Shown here: positions 33,845 through 45,717 of the stretch, in pieces | How the letters are laid out: each line of letters begins with the position of its first letter | How positions within the stretch are numbered: position 1 is the first letter of the stretch | Source: Rhizoctonia solani | Lineage: Eukaryota > Basidiomycota > Agaricomycetes > Cantharellales > Ceratobasidiaceae | Direction of reading: 5' to 3' | NCBI RefSeq assembly: GCF_016906535.1 | Contig: NC_057382.1 | Coordinates: 62,001 to 126,000, forward strand | Length of the DNA: 64,000 nucleotides | The notes under the pieces: generated by a model | What the model was told of the DNA's origin: nothing | The model's input: only the letters and a program-made list of their open reading frames with translations | Databases searched by the model: none | Position numbers and translations under genes: made by a program

Positions 33845-35907
33845 TTATTTCTTTTTGGCCGCGGCTCGCGTTTTCCTGCAAGAATACTATGTTAGTACCC
33901 GAAAGCCGATGTTCTAAGTCTCTTACATCGGAACGGTCTTGCTCAAATCGAATTCGTTAACCATTTCCGACTTGGCTGCGTGTGAAGTCGTAGCCGACAA
34001 ATCTTGTGGTGGTGGGCGGGGCTTCGGACGAATGCGGGGCTTCGGCACTGAGTCAGATGGCTCGGAGACAGGAGCAACGGCAGTATTCAAAGCCGCCGTG
34101 ACTTTAGTTGAAATCGAGGCAGAGGTGGAGGCTACAGCAGTGGATTTCTTCTTTGTCTTCGCACTCGCACTCTCCAGCTGCGAGACTTCGTCTTGGCAGT
34201 TCTGCGCCCAAGAGTTTGAGCGCCCGGACACCTTGCGTCAATCTCCAGTGAGAGTTTTTCGTGCTCAAGAAGAAAGTTAACTTACTTTCCCTTTGGTATG
34301 TACGCTGCCCTTTTGGCGCTTGGTCGGCGGGGGTTTTGCTGGTTTGGTTGCGGTTTCAAGGTTGGATTCCACACCGGGGCCAGGTTCAGGTTGAGCCTTC
34401 CTCTTGAGACTCTATAGACCGTTAGTAAATGTTAGTGTGTAAGAACGAGCATATACAGTATGCTTACTGGCGATGCACCTGTATTGGTGGACTTGGTGAT
34501 CGGTGCCGTTCGATTGGTAGTCTTACCGATGCCTGCCTTTTTCACAGTAGCCGGAGGCACCTTTGGAGGCGGGGATGGCTTCGATATGGGCAAGGATTTG
34601 GCGGACTTGGCAATGGCGGCAGCAGTGGGGGTCTTGGCCTTGGTCGCGGGAGTATTGGACGCAGCAGGCTTATGCGTGCAAGAGGAAGATTTGGATGCGC
34701 GAGCAGAGGGCTTGAGCACTGGAGCGTCGGACGTGGGAGTCGGGGCCGGAGTCAAGGTGCGAGTCTTGGATACAGATCGCTTGACCTCTGGTTCATCCTC
34801 GCTATCGGAATCCTCAATACGGCAGCGCTTCTAGTTGTATTAGAAAAGAAACTAGAATAAAAATATGATCGAAACGTACCTTTCCTAGATCTGCGGTCCT
34901 CGTTGAGCTCACCCGCACTCCGACATCATCCTCGTCTATGTCGGGTCCAATGGTACCGGCAGGTTCTTCATCCACAAGTTCTTCGGCCACGGGGTCCTCC
35001 TCGACGGGCTCTTCTTCGGCGGGCTCTTCTTCGGCGGGCTCTTCCTCGACGGGCTCTTCTTCGACGGGCTCTTCCTCGACGGGCTCTTCTTCGACGGGCT
35101 CTTCCTCGACGGGCTCTTCTTCGGCGGGCTCTTCTTCGGCGGGATCTTCCTCGGCGCTTTGGAGAGGGGCGTTTGTATTGGCATCTAACAAACCAAATTA
35201 ATACACGATCGAGTGAGCACAATTCCGACTTACTCTTCCCTCCGCGTAGCCGCCCTTGCTTATTCGCCTTGGTGTCACGCTTGTTTTTGCATATGGTCTT
35301 CATCAAGGCTTTCCCAGCCCAGTCCTCTGGGAAGCGGTAGAGGACCGGGTATGCGGCCTTAGTCTGTAAAAAAAGCAATCGTTCATATTAGCAAAACGTT
35401 GTGTGATAGAGAAAAAAAATGAAGATAAAATAAAATAAGATAAAACTCACAGAGACAAGGACGGCAGCCCGAACGTTGTAAGGGACTAGCTCCCAGGTAA
35501 CTCCAACATTCCCGAGCATACTTGCCAAGTCGTTTCGAAATTTGGCCTAAGTACAAAATCAGCGTAGTGCTAAAAATACAAAGAAAGCAAATAAATGCGT
35601 TTGAGACTTACCTTGATATCTAACCACATCCCATGGGGGAATGTCTTTCCAACGCCAAAATCCATGTACCCTTCTAACCCCTTGCACTTCTTGATGTTCT
35701 GCGGTTTTTCGATGGTCGGGACGGTTTTCTGGGTACCATTGGGGAAGGTAATCTTTACAAATTTTCCCCCCTTTAGGTACCGCGCTGATAAGAGATTTAT
35801 CAGCGATCGACAATCAAATGAAATCTCGATCATTTACCAGGTAGATCTGTGGCTGTGCCGCCGACAGGCGCCGTGGCGCTGGAGACACTATTGACCATAC
35901 CTAGCAT
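33845..35907 (-). CDS. Accessory gene of the CACTA element, EEEPV-repeat protein
   Basis: About nine short minus-strand exons from ATG 35907 (MLGMVNSVSS) to a stop at 33845 (KTRAAAKKK). The N-terminal half looks globular (KFVKITFPNGTQKTVPTIEK; GVTWELVPYNVRAAVLVS; AAYPVLYRFPEDWAGKALM). An acidic EEEPV/EEEPA repeat block of about 11 units follows, then a basic Ser/Thr/Pro/Lys/Ala-rich tail with short clusters such as KRKAQPEPG. Exons I traced join without stops. The head-to-head position with the transposase suggests a second element-encoded DNA-binding protein comparable in role to plant TnpA, but I see no sequence match to that family. Function is inferred from position only. Confidence 0.6.
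34995..35155 (-). repeat. 15-bp coding tandem repeat (EEEPV units)
   Basis: About eleven 15-bp units alternating GACGGGCTCTTC- and GGCGGGCTCTTC-type on the plus strand. In the minus-strand gene they encode EEEPV/EEEPA. The same repeat opens long but spurious frames on the opposite strand. Confidence 0.85.
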
Positions 35908-36312
35908 TGCGAACGAGTTAAGACACGTCAAATACGTGGAAACAAGAGAGTATTGTGTTATTACTCACTTTATAAGGCTTTAGATGAATAGATGAACAAT
36001 TTTCGTGGGCTTGGAGTGAAATTTGCGAAATGAATGCGCGGGTGGAATTTCATCGCGAAAGTTGGTAGATTGTCAGCAATAGGTAACAGGAACTCGGATA
36101 AATATTTACCAGATTATACGATTTTATGTATTCAGTCAAACGAGAGAGGATGGGGGAGAGGGAGTGTGCTGGTGATGGTTGGGAGGAAGGGAGGCAGGAC
36201 GTCGACCGACGCTCAAGTCCCCCCGACGCTTATGTCAGCCGACGGCGCTTAGCCCTTGGACAAAAGTTTTGTTCGCTCCCTACCCCCAGTCCGTCCTCAG
36301 TTATCGTCATAA

Positions 36313-39300
36313 ATGGTTGATAAGCGGAAAGTATGGTGCGGTTGCTGTCGAAATTATGTAACCACTGAGACATTCAAGTCTCACCAACGGGTTCGAGAGG
36401 GGATGCCTAGGCCAGTTCGCAAACCTCTAGGCAAGCCAAGGAGGAGACCTAGCACTGAGAAGCTTCGGTAAGTAATAATTTAATCTTGTTATATGCTAAT
36501 TAAGATTCATTTAATCTACTATACAGACAACGCTTACGCCGGCATTCAAGCCGGGAATCCATCAACGCACACCGAGCGAATTCTCCCCCATCCCAGTTAT
36601 GCAGCCCCAGCCAATCCCCATGCCGGACCTTTTCCCCCCCGAGCCCGAAGATATAGACCATGATACAGAACCGTATCATTCGGAGCTCGAGACCATACCT
36701 GAACTCAACCTAACCCATATTTGGGAACAGGTCATGCGAGCACGCAGCCCGCTCGACTTGGGAGATCAAGAGCTTCGCTCCGAAGGCTCTCGTTCACACA
36801 GCACACATACCTCAAAGACGCCATTGGATTCGTTGGAGCTTGGAGGAAGTGACTCGGATGAGTCGGCGGATGTGGACAACGTGGAATACGACCCTGCGAC
36901 ATATGGATTACCGCCCGAATCGTTCATTCGGGAGCAATTGTTGGTCAAGGTTGCTAAACTGGGTACGTATTTTGTTTGATTTGCTCTGCATTTATCTTAT
37001 ATGCGCTTCAGCTCGAACAACTATTGGCCCGGATGATCTAGATACCATCCGGGACTTTAATTTTTTTTAGGGAGAAGACTGCTGTACGTACACATGAAGC
37101 AATGCGAAGAACTTACTGTCGGTCTGAAACCAAAACTAAAATCCCGAGTCTTAAGTCTATTAGAACTCGAATGCTTGCGTTATCGGCACTGAAACCAGTT
37201 AAATACCACTGCTGCAAGAACTCATGCGTTTGCTACGCAGGATATCTTGCCAATCTCAACGATTGCCCTTACTGTCATTCCCCTCGCCTTGACCCTTCTG
37301 GACGTCCATATTCCATTTTCCAACATATTCCACTTATCCCCCAGCTGCGAGCACTCTTTCGGAACCGAGCAACATTCTTAAAAATGCTATATTGGTCTGA
37401 ATTCCAGCGGAGTGGAACACACGTCCGGGATGTATTTGACGCCGTACTCTATGAACTATTATGCGCTACGCGCGTGGTTGTCGATGGAGTTGAACAGCCA
37501 TACCGACATTTCGAGGACTTTCAAGAGCTTGCGCTGGCAATCGCACTGGACGGCATGGGCCCATTTAAGCGACAAAATCATTCATGTTGGCCAATACTTA
37601 TTATTATCTACAACTTCCCCCCCGAAATCCGAACACACCTCTCCAACATGATATGCACCGGCGTTATTCCTGGTCCCCACTCCCCCAAAGACCTCAACTC
37701 CTTCCTCCAGCCGCTAATCGACGAACTTGTGGAGCTGTCTCGAGGTGTTGAGGCCGTAGATGTGGTTAACGAAGAGGTTTTTGCTCTTCGTGCGCATATT
37801 CTTGCGGCGTTTGGAGACTTACCGGCAATTGCAAAATTGATGGAGTTTGTAGGCCATAATGGCCGCTTCCCTTGTCGCTTATGCAAGATTATGAGTATTC
37901 TTGGTCGCACAGCCAAGAACGCATCCCATCTGTATTGCCCACTCCATCGTTCAGACGACACCGGACTTGACCCCTACGAACTCCCACTCCGCACTCACGA
38001 GGAGTGCCTTAAAGATGGATACGATGTCCTCCGAGCTCCAAACGACACTGTACGGGCCGACTTAGCAACTGATTGCGGCATCAAGGGTGTGACGTTGTTG
38101 GCTAAACTCTCGTCGATCCGGATCCCCGACTCGTTCCCCGTCGAAGCTATGCATCTTGTGTGGATAAACTTGATCCCTCAGCTTGCAGACTTATGGCGCG
38201 AAAAATTCAATGGAATTGATTCTGGATTTGAGGATTACTTGATCAACGCGCTTGTCTGGAATTCTATGGGGGACATGTGTGTTGATTCTTCGCGTTCGAC
38301 ACCTTCTTCTTTCGGCTGTCCTATTCCTCATTTCAGAAATCGCTCACATTTTACTGCTGAATCTTGGTCTCGCTGGGCAACCCACGCGGCCCCAAATTTA
38401 CTGCGCCGTCGCTTTATGGACTTGAGGTATTATATTCATTTTGTTTGTCTAGTCAACCTAATGAACAAATGCACCGACCACGCCGTCGACCGCTCTGAGC
38501 TCCCGGCGATTCGTCGAGGCTTCATTGAGTGGGTGGAGGATTTCGAACAGTAAGTAATGCTTGCGCGTATATACATATTGGATGGTATATCAACTATGTA
38601 ATAGGATCTACTACCAGCACGATCCAGAGCGCATACAAGTGTGTACAACAAATATACACTATTTGCTTCATATCGTGGACTCAATCGAGCGTCTTGGGCC
38701 CCTACCTGGCTACTGGGCATTCCCTATGGAGCAATACTGTAGCTTCATTGGGGCCTCGGTGAAAAGCCGGCGATTTCCTTACGCGAACATTGCTCGGCGC
38801 GTTTGCGATGTCGCTCAGCTTTGTATCATTCGCGAAATATACGACTTACGCAATATGATCAGCTTCGGGCAAACCCGAGCATCAACCGAGGAGGACTTGA
38901 AGACTGAGATGAGGGAAGGTGATAAATTCGAAAACTGTATGTTTATCATTTATTGTTTCAATGTTAACTAATTATGTCTAGATCCCAACCGAATATTCCT
39001 AACCCCCTGGGCCGAGGCGCTCACTGTAACTCCTGAACTACGCGCACAGATCTCCAAGTACTTGGCAACCACCTATGAAGTACGAATTGGAAAGAAATTA
39101 GCTCTAGAGCTGATTCCCGATACCCTCCAACAATGGGGCCGAATGCGAATCACCCAGGGAGGCAACTTGATTCAAGCACGAGGCTACCATAAGCTACGAT
39201 GGGACGGCCGCGACGCATCATTTGTTCGGGTATGTTTTAGTTTATATATATTAATATTGACTCAATAAGTCTAGTATGAACTGCTGGCCGATCGACTTGC

Positions 39301-39628
39301 TCATCTTCCAAGAGCAACACCCGACTTCGTCCCAACTTCTTATTATGGTCAGCTTCAATATTTGTTTAAGTTGCCCCTAAAGCCCGAAAGTGTCGTCAAT
39401 CCGTCAAAGGATGGATCAAAATATCTCATTCTCGCGTTCATCTTGGAGGCACCAGTGGTTATTGAAGATGCTTACGAATACAGGGTCACATGGTACGAGG
39501 GAAAGTTGGGAAGTGGGGAAGTGGTCGACGCCCTAACCATACAGTGTGCTATTGGACGAATTCAAGACAACAAGCGTTGGTGGATCATTGATAGGAGTTC
39601 GGATTTGGCACACTTGGATTTTGTATGA
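36313..39628 (+). CDS. Tnp2-family CACTA transposase, possibly frameshifted at a T8 run
   Basis: ATG 36313 opens an exon with a Cys/His motif (WCGCCRNYV...FKSH). An acidic exon follows (about 36577-36963; its 5' splice is uncertain), then LARTTIGPDDLDTIRDFNF. The long exon 37102-38553 holds the transposase core with Cys pairs (YHCCKNSCVCYAGY, DCPYCHSP), DGMGPFKRQNHSCWPILI, IRTHLSNMICTGVIPGP, FPCRLCK and SFPVEAMHLVWINLIP. Later exons end at WWIIDRSSDLAHLDFV. Around 37061-37068 a run of eight T puts a TAG in frame; seven T would make the frame continuous (DFNFF-REKTAVR). It could be a real one-base insertion or a sequencing error. Otherwise there are no stops, unlike the Tnp2 copy at 15404-19612. 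Confidence 0.85.
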
Positions 39629-39689
39629 GGTATATAATTGGTATTAATATGATTTTGACCTAGTTTACACTTGCTACGCGCTGGATGAG

Positions 39690-40058
39690 CAATCGCCTGG
39701 AAATCCGACCCTCATTCACGCATCCGACCCCAGTGCTCAAATCCGAACCCCTCAAATAAGCCCGACCCCCGACGAAGAATGTAAATCCGACCCCCGGCCA
39801 CGAATCCGGCCCCTCCGAAAATGTCCGACCCCTAAAAAACCCAAGAACCCGACCCCCGAGCAGAAATCCGACCCCTCGAGAAATTCCGACCCCTGGGGAT
39901 TACAGACATCCGACCCTCGAGAAAAAGTCCGACCCTCGAGGGGGTTCGGATTTAAAAAGCCGAACCCCATCCGAAATAACCCCCCGGCGCCGGGGTCCGG
40001 TTTTTCCTAGTGTCCGACCCCCGGGGTCGAACTCTCCGTACCTTTTGGGTACACGGTG
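39690..40058 (+). repeat. Right subterminal motif array and TIR of the CACTA element
   Basis: From 39700 to 40030 about 14 copies of TCCGACCCC-like motifs sit in the same orientation, roughly 15-30 bp apart. The TIR is about 40023-40058. Such subterminal repeats are the known binding sites of element-encoded proteins in plant CACTA elements; that role here is by analogy. Confidence 0.8.
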
Positions 40059-40061
40059 ACT

Positions 40062-40625
40062 TCCGATCCTACAATAATCAATGCTTACCCAAGTCATGCT
40101 GAGGTAGACTAAATAGCATAATTATACATATTCCATTGATCACCCAATGCATGTGCTCCCAGATAATACTGGGTGGTCTACTTTTATAATATGAGCGGTG
40201 GTCTAGCGGCCAATGGATAGTCCGTTTTGTAATCAAATTGGCCTTGGCGCTAAATGAAACAGAGAAGCCGTGCCGGCTACTGCGGGGTCGGTGAGGATCA
40301 GAATCCGTCGAATCAAGGAACCTGCCACAAACCAGGCACTCCAGGCTGCCAAATTCAAATATTACCTAGCACTAAATTACCTTCGTTACAGTTCCCGGCA
40401 CCGGCACCAGATAGACGACAAGTGTCATATGTTCTAGGCACTCATCGGTCAGGTCAAGATGCTTTGAAAGGCTTAAAAATTCTTCCTCTGTATCGTTCCT
40501 GAAGAAATTCTTTTGGAAAGGTAAGTACGGTGCATTTGAAATGTTCACCTAAGTATTTAGCGCTACACCTAGAATATTTAGTATGCTATCGCCACGACCA
40601 TCTTCTCTCTCTTTTTGCGTTTCAA
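40062..40625. other. Upstream flank of the third family member
   Basis: No gene is supported. The segment about 40385-40415 (ttacagttcccggcaccggca) resembles 32143-32163 upstream of the right inverted copy (tacagttaccggcgccggca), so the promoters look related. A tRNA A-box-like TGGTCTAGCGG occurs near 40207 but no tRNA can be built. Confidence 0.45.
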
Positions 40626-41163
40626 ATGTCTTCGATCTTTACCACTGACAACTACTTTTGCGCCCCTGCTACCATCACTTATGATGATGACGATAATCTA
40701 ATCAACGTCGTGATGAATTTTGGTTCTAGAGGAACGTGCACATTCAAAACCGATAACGATCCGGGTGGTAGGTTAAGTTGCTAGTCTGTAAACTGGGAGT
40801 TTACTTCTTACATTTTGACTTCAGGTGACTTACACCCGTTCGCTGGCCAAATATTCTATAGCAATTTTGATTATATGTTAATTGGTTCATCAATTCGTTA
40901 TAGCCTTCGTACGGGTGGAAAGTACGCGATTGTCACCATAGGCAATCCAGATCAGGCTACCGCAGGAACGGTGAGTGCTTGTGCGGTGGATTTCAACAAC
41001 TGTCGTAGTGATTCAGTGTAATCAATAGGTAGTAGCATACAGTGATAGAATAAGACCAAAGAAATTTAACCAAGGGAAGGGTGATTGGAGCGTTGCTCAG
41101 TCAAAGACTGGATACAACCCTCGGACTTATAGAAGATCTTTGTCTTCCGTTGAGTATTATTAA
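40626..41163 (+). CDS. Small acidic protein of an unrecognised family, diverged third copy
   Basis: Exons 40626-40767, 40825-40970 and 41029-41163 encode 140 residues starting MSSIFTTDNYFCAPATITYD. They share YDDDDNLINVVMN, HPFAGQIFY, LRTGGKYAIVTIG and GKGDWSVAQ with the inverted pair. Exon 1 and exon 2 lengths are the same, and intron positions are conserved. The C-terminus differs (RRSLSSVEYY). The protein is less acidic at its end, and codon differences are spread along the gene, so this is an older paralogue. It is separated from the inverted pair by the CACTA insertion. Confidence 0.75.
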
Positions 41164-41360
41164 AATTTTCTTCTTATAGTCCTTTGAGAACGGGGAGATA
41201 TATAATTATAAAATAAGTATATTACTCAAAAACTGTAGGTACTGTGCAAGCACAATACTGGTCTCAATGGTATTGATGGCCATACGCATACGCGTACGAA
41301 TACTGGCGCTTATAAATCGTCAATGTTTACTGTGAGAGCCGCTTCGAACCCCTTGGCCCG

Positions 41361-41895
41361 TGTAACGACCGGCCAGAGGCCGGTTGTGTCACAGATGACG
41401 GGCACCTGGCAGTCGGAGCCGGCGCTTATCGCGTATATATTTTACTTTAATTGGATTTTCCCTATGTTCGTGCCTTGCCTTTCCTTTCCTTAGTATAAGA
41501 ACACTTTCGTTTGTAGCCGAAACTCAGTCGTCGCGGCCATTATCTACGCACGACTGAGCTTTCCGTTTGTTTCTCTCGTTTTTAAATACCATACAGTTAC
41601 CGGCTTTGTGCCACGTTACTAATGATACGCGCCTCATTTGCCATTCTGACCGTCTCAGTAAGCACGCGTTATTGGACGGAACGGTTAGTCCGACGCCTTC
41701 CCGTCCGCTAAAGTTGTCCTACCCACGCTTACTTCGCTCTCCTCTCTCGGCTCGTCTCTGCTCGTTTTTCCGTTCGCCTCTCCTCGTCTCGACTCCGCCT
41801 CGGACCTTCTCCTTTCGCAATTACCCCCGTTCTCCCAATTTCTGGAATTCGTCAATTCCTGCACCACGCACCGCCCGGACCTTTCACCTGTCACA
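41361..41895 (+). repeat. Possible solo LTR
   Basis: It starts TGTAACGACCGGCC (with a short palindrome ACCGGCCAGAGGCCGGT) and could end at CACCTGTCACA. I see no matching 5-bp flanks, so the edges and the call are weak. The 132-codon ORF inside (41567-41965) is Ser/Arg/Pro-rich in a way typical of translated pyrimidine-rich DNA. Confidence 0.3.
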
Positions 41896-43546
41896 GTCGG
41901 CCATAAGTAGATTTACTATGCGGACTTTGATAACCTTAAGAATCAACCATCATATACATAGTTGATACAGGAAAGGAGCAAGGAGATATAGTGTAGAACA
42001 TTAATACGGCGAGTCATATCATGATTTACTTACTGCGCAGACTAACATACTCAAAACGAGGATAGTGCTTTAAGTGAAAGTTGGACTGAAAATGTTGAGG
42101 ATGGTGAACACGGCCTCAAGGTAAGTATGCAAGCTTTGACGCGTGTAAGCGTGTGATTAAGAGGCGGATAGGATAGATATATGCGTGTAACTAAACTAAG
42201 AAGCTTTAATAACGGTATGTAAATTGATATGAGATGATGTATCTATATACGGCTCGTGCATGCGGTTTAAATACTCATTCGTGTCAGAGAAAGAACAGAG
42301 CTGTCGTTAAGACGGCAGAGCGCGCAGTAGTAAACATCGAGAGGTACAGAGTGTAAGAAGGGAATCAATAAAGCGACAGAGATATGCCGGGTAACTACCT
42401 TACAGACGAGCACGAGCGGCTGGGGGCCGTTGAGCTCAACAGAAAGGTCAACGCAAACCGACTTTCGGTCTATGTGATGGGTACAACCTCTTTGAAATTG
42501 AATAGGACTCATTGAGGAAGGCGTGCCGAAGCAGTGGTATTCGGGTAATCTGGATGCTGAAATGGTATATTTTTACAGATATACCAAAGCTTGGGATTTT
42601 GTTATACCATAGTATCTGAGAATTTTAAACCTATAACAACTAGAGCTTGTCCCTTAGGCCTAAAGTGACTTCCTTTGAGCGTCGTGCTTGATACAAAAAC
42701 GCAGTATTTACAATAGAATTCTATATTAGCCTAGTTCCAAGTAATTTCTGGGTATGAATGAGAGTGAGGGTGGTATACGTAGTGGAAATGGTGAAAAATG
42801 GAGAAGATATGAGTTCAAATAACACTCCTTATACATCCCATAGAAATCGCCGAGCCGTTCCACGTTTAACCGGTACCACTGGGCACATGTTGCGCATGTA
42901 TACGGACTGAATCGATTACACAAATATAAACAACTAGAGCGTTCTCTTATGCTCGATAAATATTCACACGTAGGGTCTATTCGGGAACTGTTGTACACAT
43001 TCAATAGTCTCGAGCTCCTCTAGAGCTCTGTGAATAGCTCGTCATTTGGGAACGACGGTTCACATGCGGTTTGCGCTGTAACGCTTTAATATTTAATAAG
43101 GAAATTACTCAGTCAAGTGATTTTCACCGTACATCTTTCCAGTTAAGCTTTTCTCCACTTGTTGATCCACCTCTACGTATTGGCCTTTTCGTACTAGTCC
43201 ACCCCGCTCTTCATTAGTGCTGGATGCTTTCCAAACCGGCTGCTCGCGTGGGCCCAATATTGATCGATTACCCAGCAGTAATGTAAGGGCGGGTCATACG
43301 ACTACTCCTGCGGACAATCAGGCTACCGAAACCAACTATACGCTCCATGGTGCGATCTTCCTCTGCTCCAACCATGTCACGTGTCATGCGGCGCTTGTGG
43401 TACGACACAGGACAAATTTCGTTTTGCCTCCGGAGACGATCATCAAACCGCGAAGTACACAAAACAAGGTGAGTGAGAAAAACACGCACGCGTTGAAGAC
43501 TCGATTCTCATAAGTAGCATATACGGATTTTCAGAAACGAATTGAA
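41896..43546. other. Gene-free stretch
   Basis: No convincing ORF. The last few hundred bases should carry the promoter of the RGG-protein gene at 43547. Confidence 0.45.
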
Positions 43547-45717
43547 ATGGCGTCTACAGAGCAAGCACCTGCAGCTCCCCCTTCGACAACTGTTCCACAA
43601 CCGCGTTACGTACCCGGAGCCCCGCCTCCATCAAGTATATCAAAGAAATCGAGAAAAAAGACCAAGTCTGGAGCAAAGAGCTTGGTCATTGCGGCACATG
43701 AAGCTGCACTCTCGGACCATGCGCCGGATGCGGAAGAGGTGAAGGCGGGCAAAGTCGATCCATCGTTGTTGGCAAACCCTCCGCCTCCGTCGAGTGGTGG
43801 TGGTGATACTGGCGATCATACCGAGGCAGATGAGCCGACCCACGAGTTCGATTCCGAAAAAAGCTTGGTTGTAGACGCGATCTCGAAGCGCATCAAGGCA
43901 TTGGGCAAGAAAGCGGTAAGCACTCGATGCGCTTGGCGCTTATGCAATGCCTATTTACAATGATACTATATAGCAACGAGTGAAAGAATACAAGGAGCAG
44001 AAAGAGCTGAACGAGGATCAGAAAGCTGCAATTGCTGGGCTCCCGTTGATTGAGGCAGGCTTGAAGGAACTGGAAAGCATCAAGAAAACGGCGGAGGTGC
44101 GCATATCGGTACCTGGATACATGTGGTTGACAGAGAAGTAACCGATATTAATTTCAGGGACTTGAGATTAGCGCTCATCGTACTCGGAATCAGGAGCGGA
44201 TCGAGCAGCAAAAACTCGCAGACCAACGAGTTGCTGAGGCCTCTCAGCAAGCCGAGGTACGTTTGCGCGAGTGCTTGATTTGGACATGAGTATGGAATCA
44301 ATTTGTGCAGGCTTCGCTTCTCCCACGAATTACGTCACTGCTTTCCTTCCTCGCCCTCCGTAACCTCCTCACGCACTCCACTCCTACCGATCTCTCAATA
44401 TCCGATCCCGAACGAAACGCGATTCTCAGTGCAGGCGAGGTAATTCTCGCTCATCCTCCTGTTGGTCACGTGGAAGAAATCGTAAAAGGATTCTTATCAG
44501 GCGCTGGAAGCTGGGAGGATGTTGAATGTGTGTGTTCCGGCTTTACGGTTGTATACTCTACTTACATTATGTTTAGATTCTCGTCTCATTGAGATAACTA
44601 GCCAATTTGTTGCTCCTCGACCACCCACTCCTATCCCCGACCCATCCATTCCCCTCGACCCGACCACAACCACGCATGAGGTCCAACCCGAGCCACCAGC
44701 ACCTGAGGAGCCCCAGGATGAGCCTGAATCATCTGAGCCAGTTGTTCTCGGCTTCGTTCCTCAGTCAACAGGTGGCGGATTCCACTTTATGCAAGAGTCT
44801 GAACTTGAGGCTCCAGCTGCTATGAGCGAATCGCAGGAATGGGTATCTGTTCCTCCCACAGGCGAACCCGTACACAGCGAGGAAGTGGCCGAAGAGGCTG
44901 AAGCCGTTCAAGAAGAAGTCAAGGAGGACGTTGTCGATACATGGGGCGCTGCCGCCGGCGCCGATGTCGCTGGTGGAGCACCACTTGACTGGGCTGCAAC
45001 TGGGGATGAGGGCGATGAATTGCCAGACCTTGGTGGACTTCAAGGTAAAGCATCTTCAGGCGAAACATACTCCCAGTAATTAATACTATTTTATATAGCT
45101 ACATTTGGTGGCTCGGGAACAGCAACCCCTGTTGCCCAAGCAGCGCCTACTACTGCCTCAGTCCCTACGTCTGCTCCTGCAGGGAAGAGTGTCACGATCG
45201 ACGACGACGGATTCACCGCCATCCCCGCTCGTCGTGGACACGCACAGCGTGGGTCCTTTAATCGTGGACGTGGAGGGCGTGGAGGAGAGGGTGGATACCG
45301 TGGACGCGGCGCTTTCCGTGGCGAAGGTGGTCGTGGGCGAGGAAGTGGGTTCCGTGGGGATGGTGAGGGACGTGGTGGATATCGTGGAGATGGAGAAGGA
45401 CGTGGTGGCTATCGCGGAGATGGGGAAGGACGTGGCGGCTATCGTGGAGAAGGAGAGGTGCGTGGTGGGTACCGTGGAGAGGGTGAAGGAGGTTATCGTG
45501 GACGCGGTCGAGGAGGATATAGTAGCGGAGAAGGCGAAGGTGGTCGCGGTCGCGGTGGAGGTTATCGTGGAAGGGGAGAAGGTCGTGGTGGAAGTGGTAC
45601 GTATACTGTCCTCTTGAATAATTCTTTATACTAAATCGCTGGTCTCCTTCAGGTTACCGCGGACGTGGCTCTTCTGGTAACGCAACGCCAACGGCCGAGG
45701 CATCTGCGCCTGCTTGA
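43547..45717 (+). CDS. RGG-box putative RNA-binding protein
   Basis: Seven exons (43547-43915, 43974-44096, 44158-44256, 44311-44527, 44577-45044, 45099-45596, 45653-45717) give 612 residues. The N-terminus is Pro/Ala/Lys-rich (SKKSRKKTKSG). A charged helical, coiled-coil-prone region spans about 110-200 (AISKRIKALGKKAQRVKEYKE; RTRNQERIEQQKL), then a conserved-looking globular part (ITSLLSFLALRNLL). An acidic linker with FVPQSTGGGFHFMQESE and DWAAT follows, and a C-terminal RGG/GYRG array of about 120 residues. Coiled coil plus acidic linker plus RGG resembles the animal Caprin layout, suggesting mRNA or stress-granule binding; orthology is not shown. Arg residues in such arrays are usual methylation targets. 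Confidence 0.8.

Larger units (their letters stand above)
33304..40058 (+). mobile_element. Complete CACTA (Tnp2-type) DNA transposon, 6755 bp
   Basis: The left end starts CACCGTATACCCCAAAGG. The reverse complement of the right end starts CACCGTGTACCCAAAAGG. The first 24 bases differ at two positions and similarity continues to about 36 bp. The 3-bp target duplication ACT flanks both sides (33301-33303, 40059-40061), as usual for CACTA elements. Inside are two divergent genes: an accessory gene on the minus strand and a Tnp2 transposase on the plus strand. Both ends carry clusters of a CCGACCCC-type motif. Confidence 0.93.

Noticed and set aside
34938..35340. Long plus-strand frames over the EEEPV repeat (Ser/Thr/Gly and Arg/Leu repeats)
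   Set aside because: They are antisense shadows of the 15-bp coding repeat in the minus-strand accessory gene; composition is an artefact of the repeat.
40195..40300. tRNA- or SINE-like sequence with an A-box-like TGGTCTAGCGG
   Set aside because: The B-box candidate matches poorly (about 8 of 11) and no cloverleaf can be drawn.
41567..41965. 132-codon ORF
   Set aside because: Ser/Pro/Arg-rich translation of pyrimidine-rich DNA in a possible LTR; no recognisable motif.
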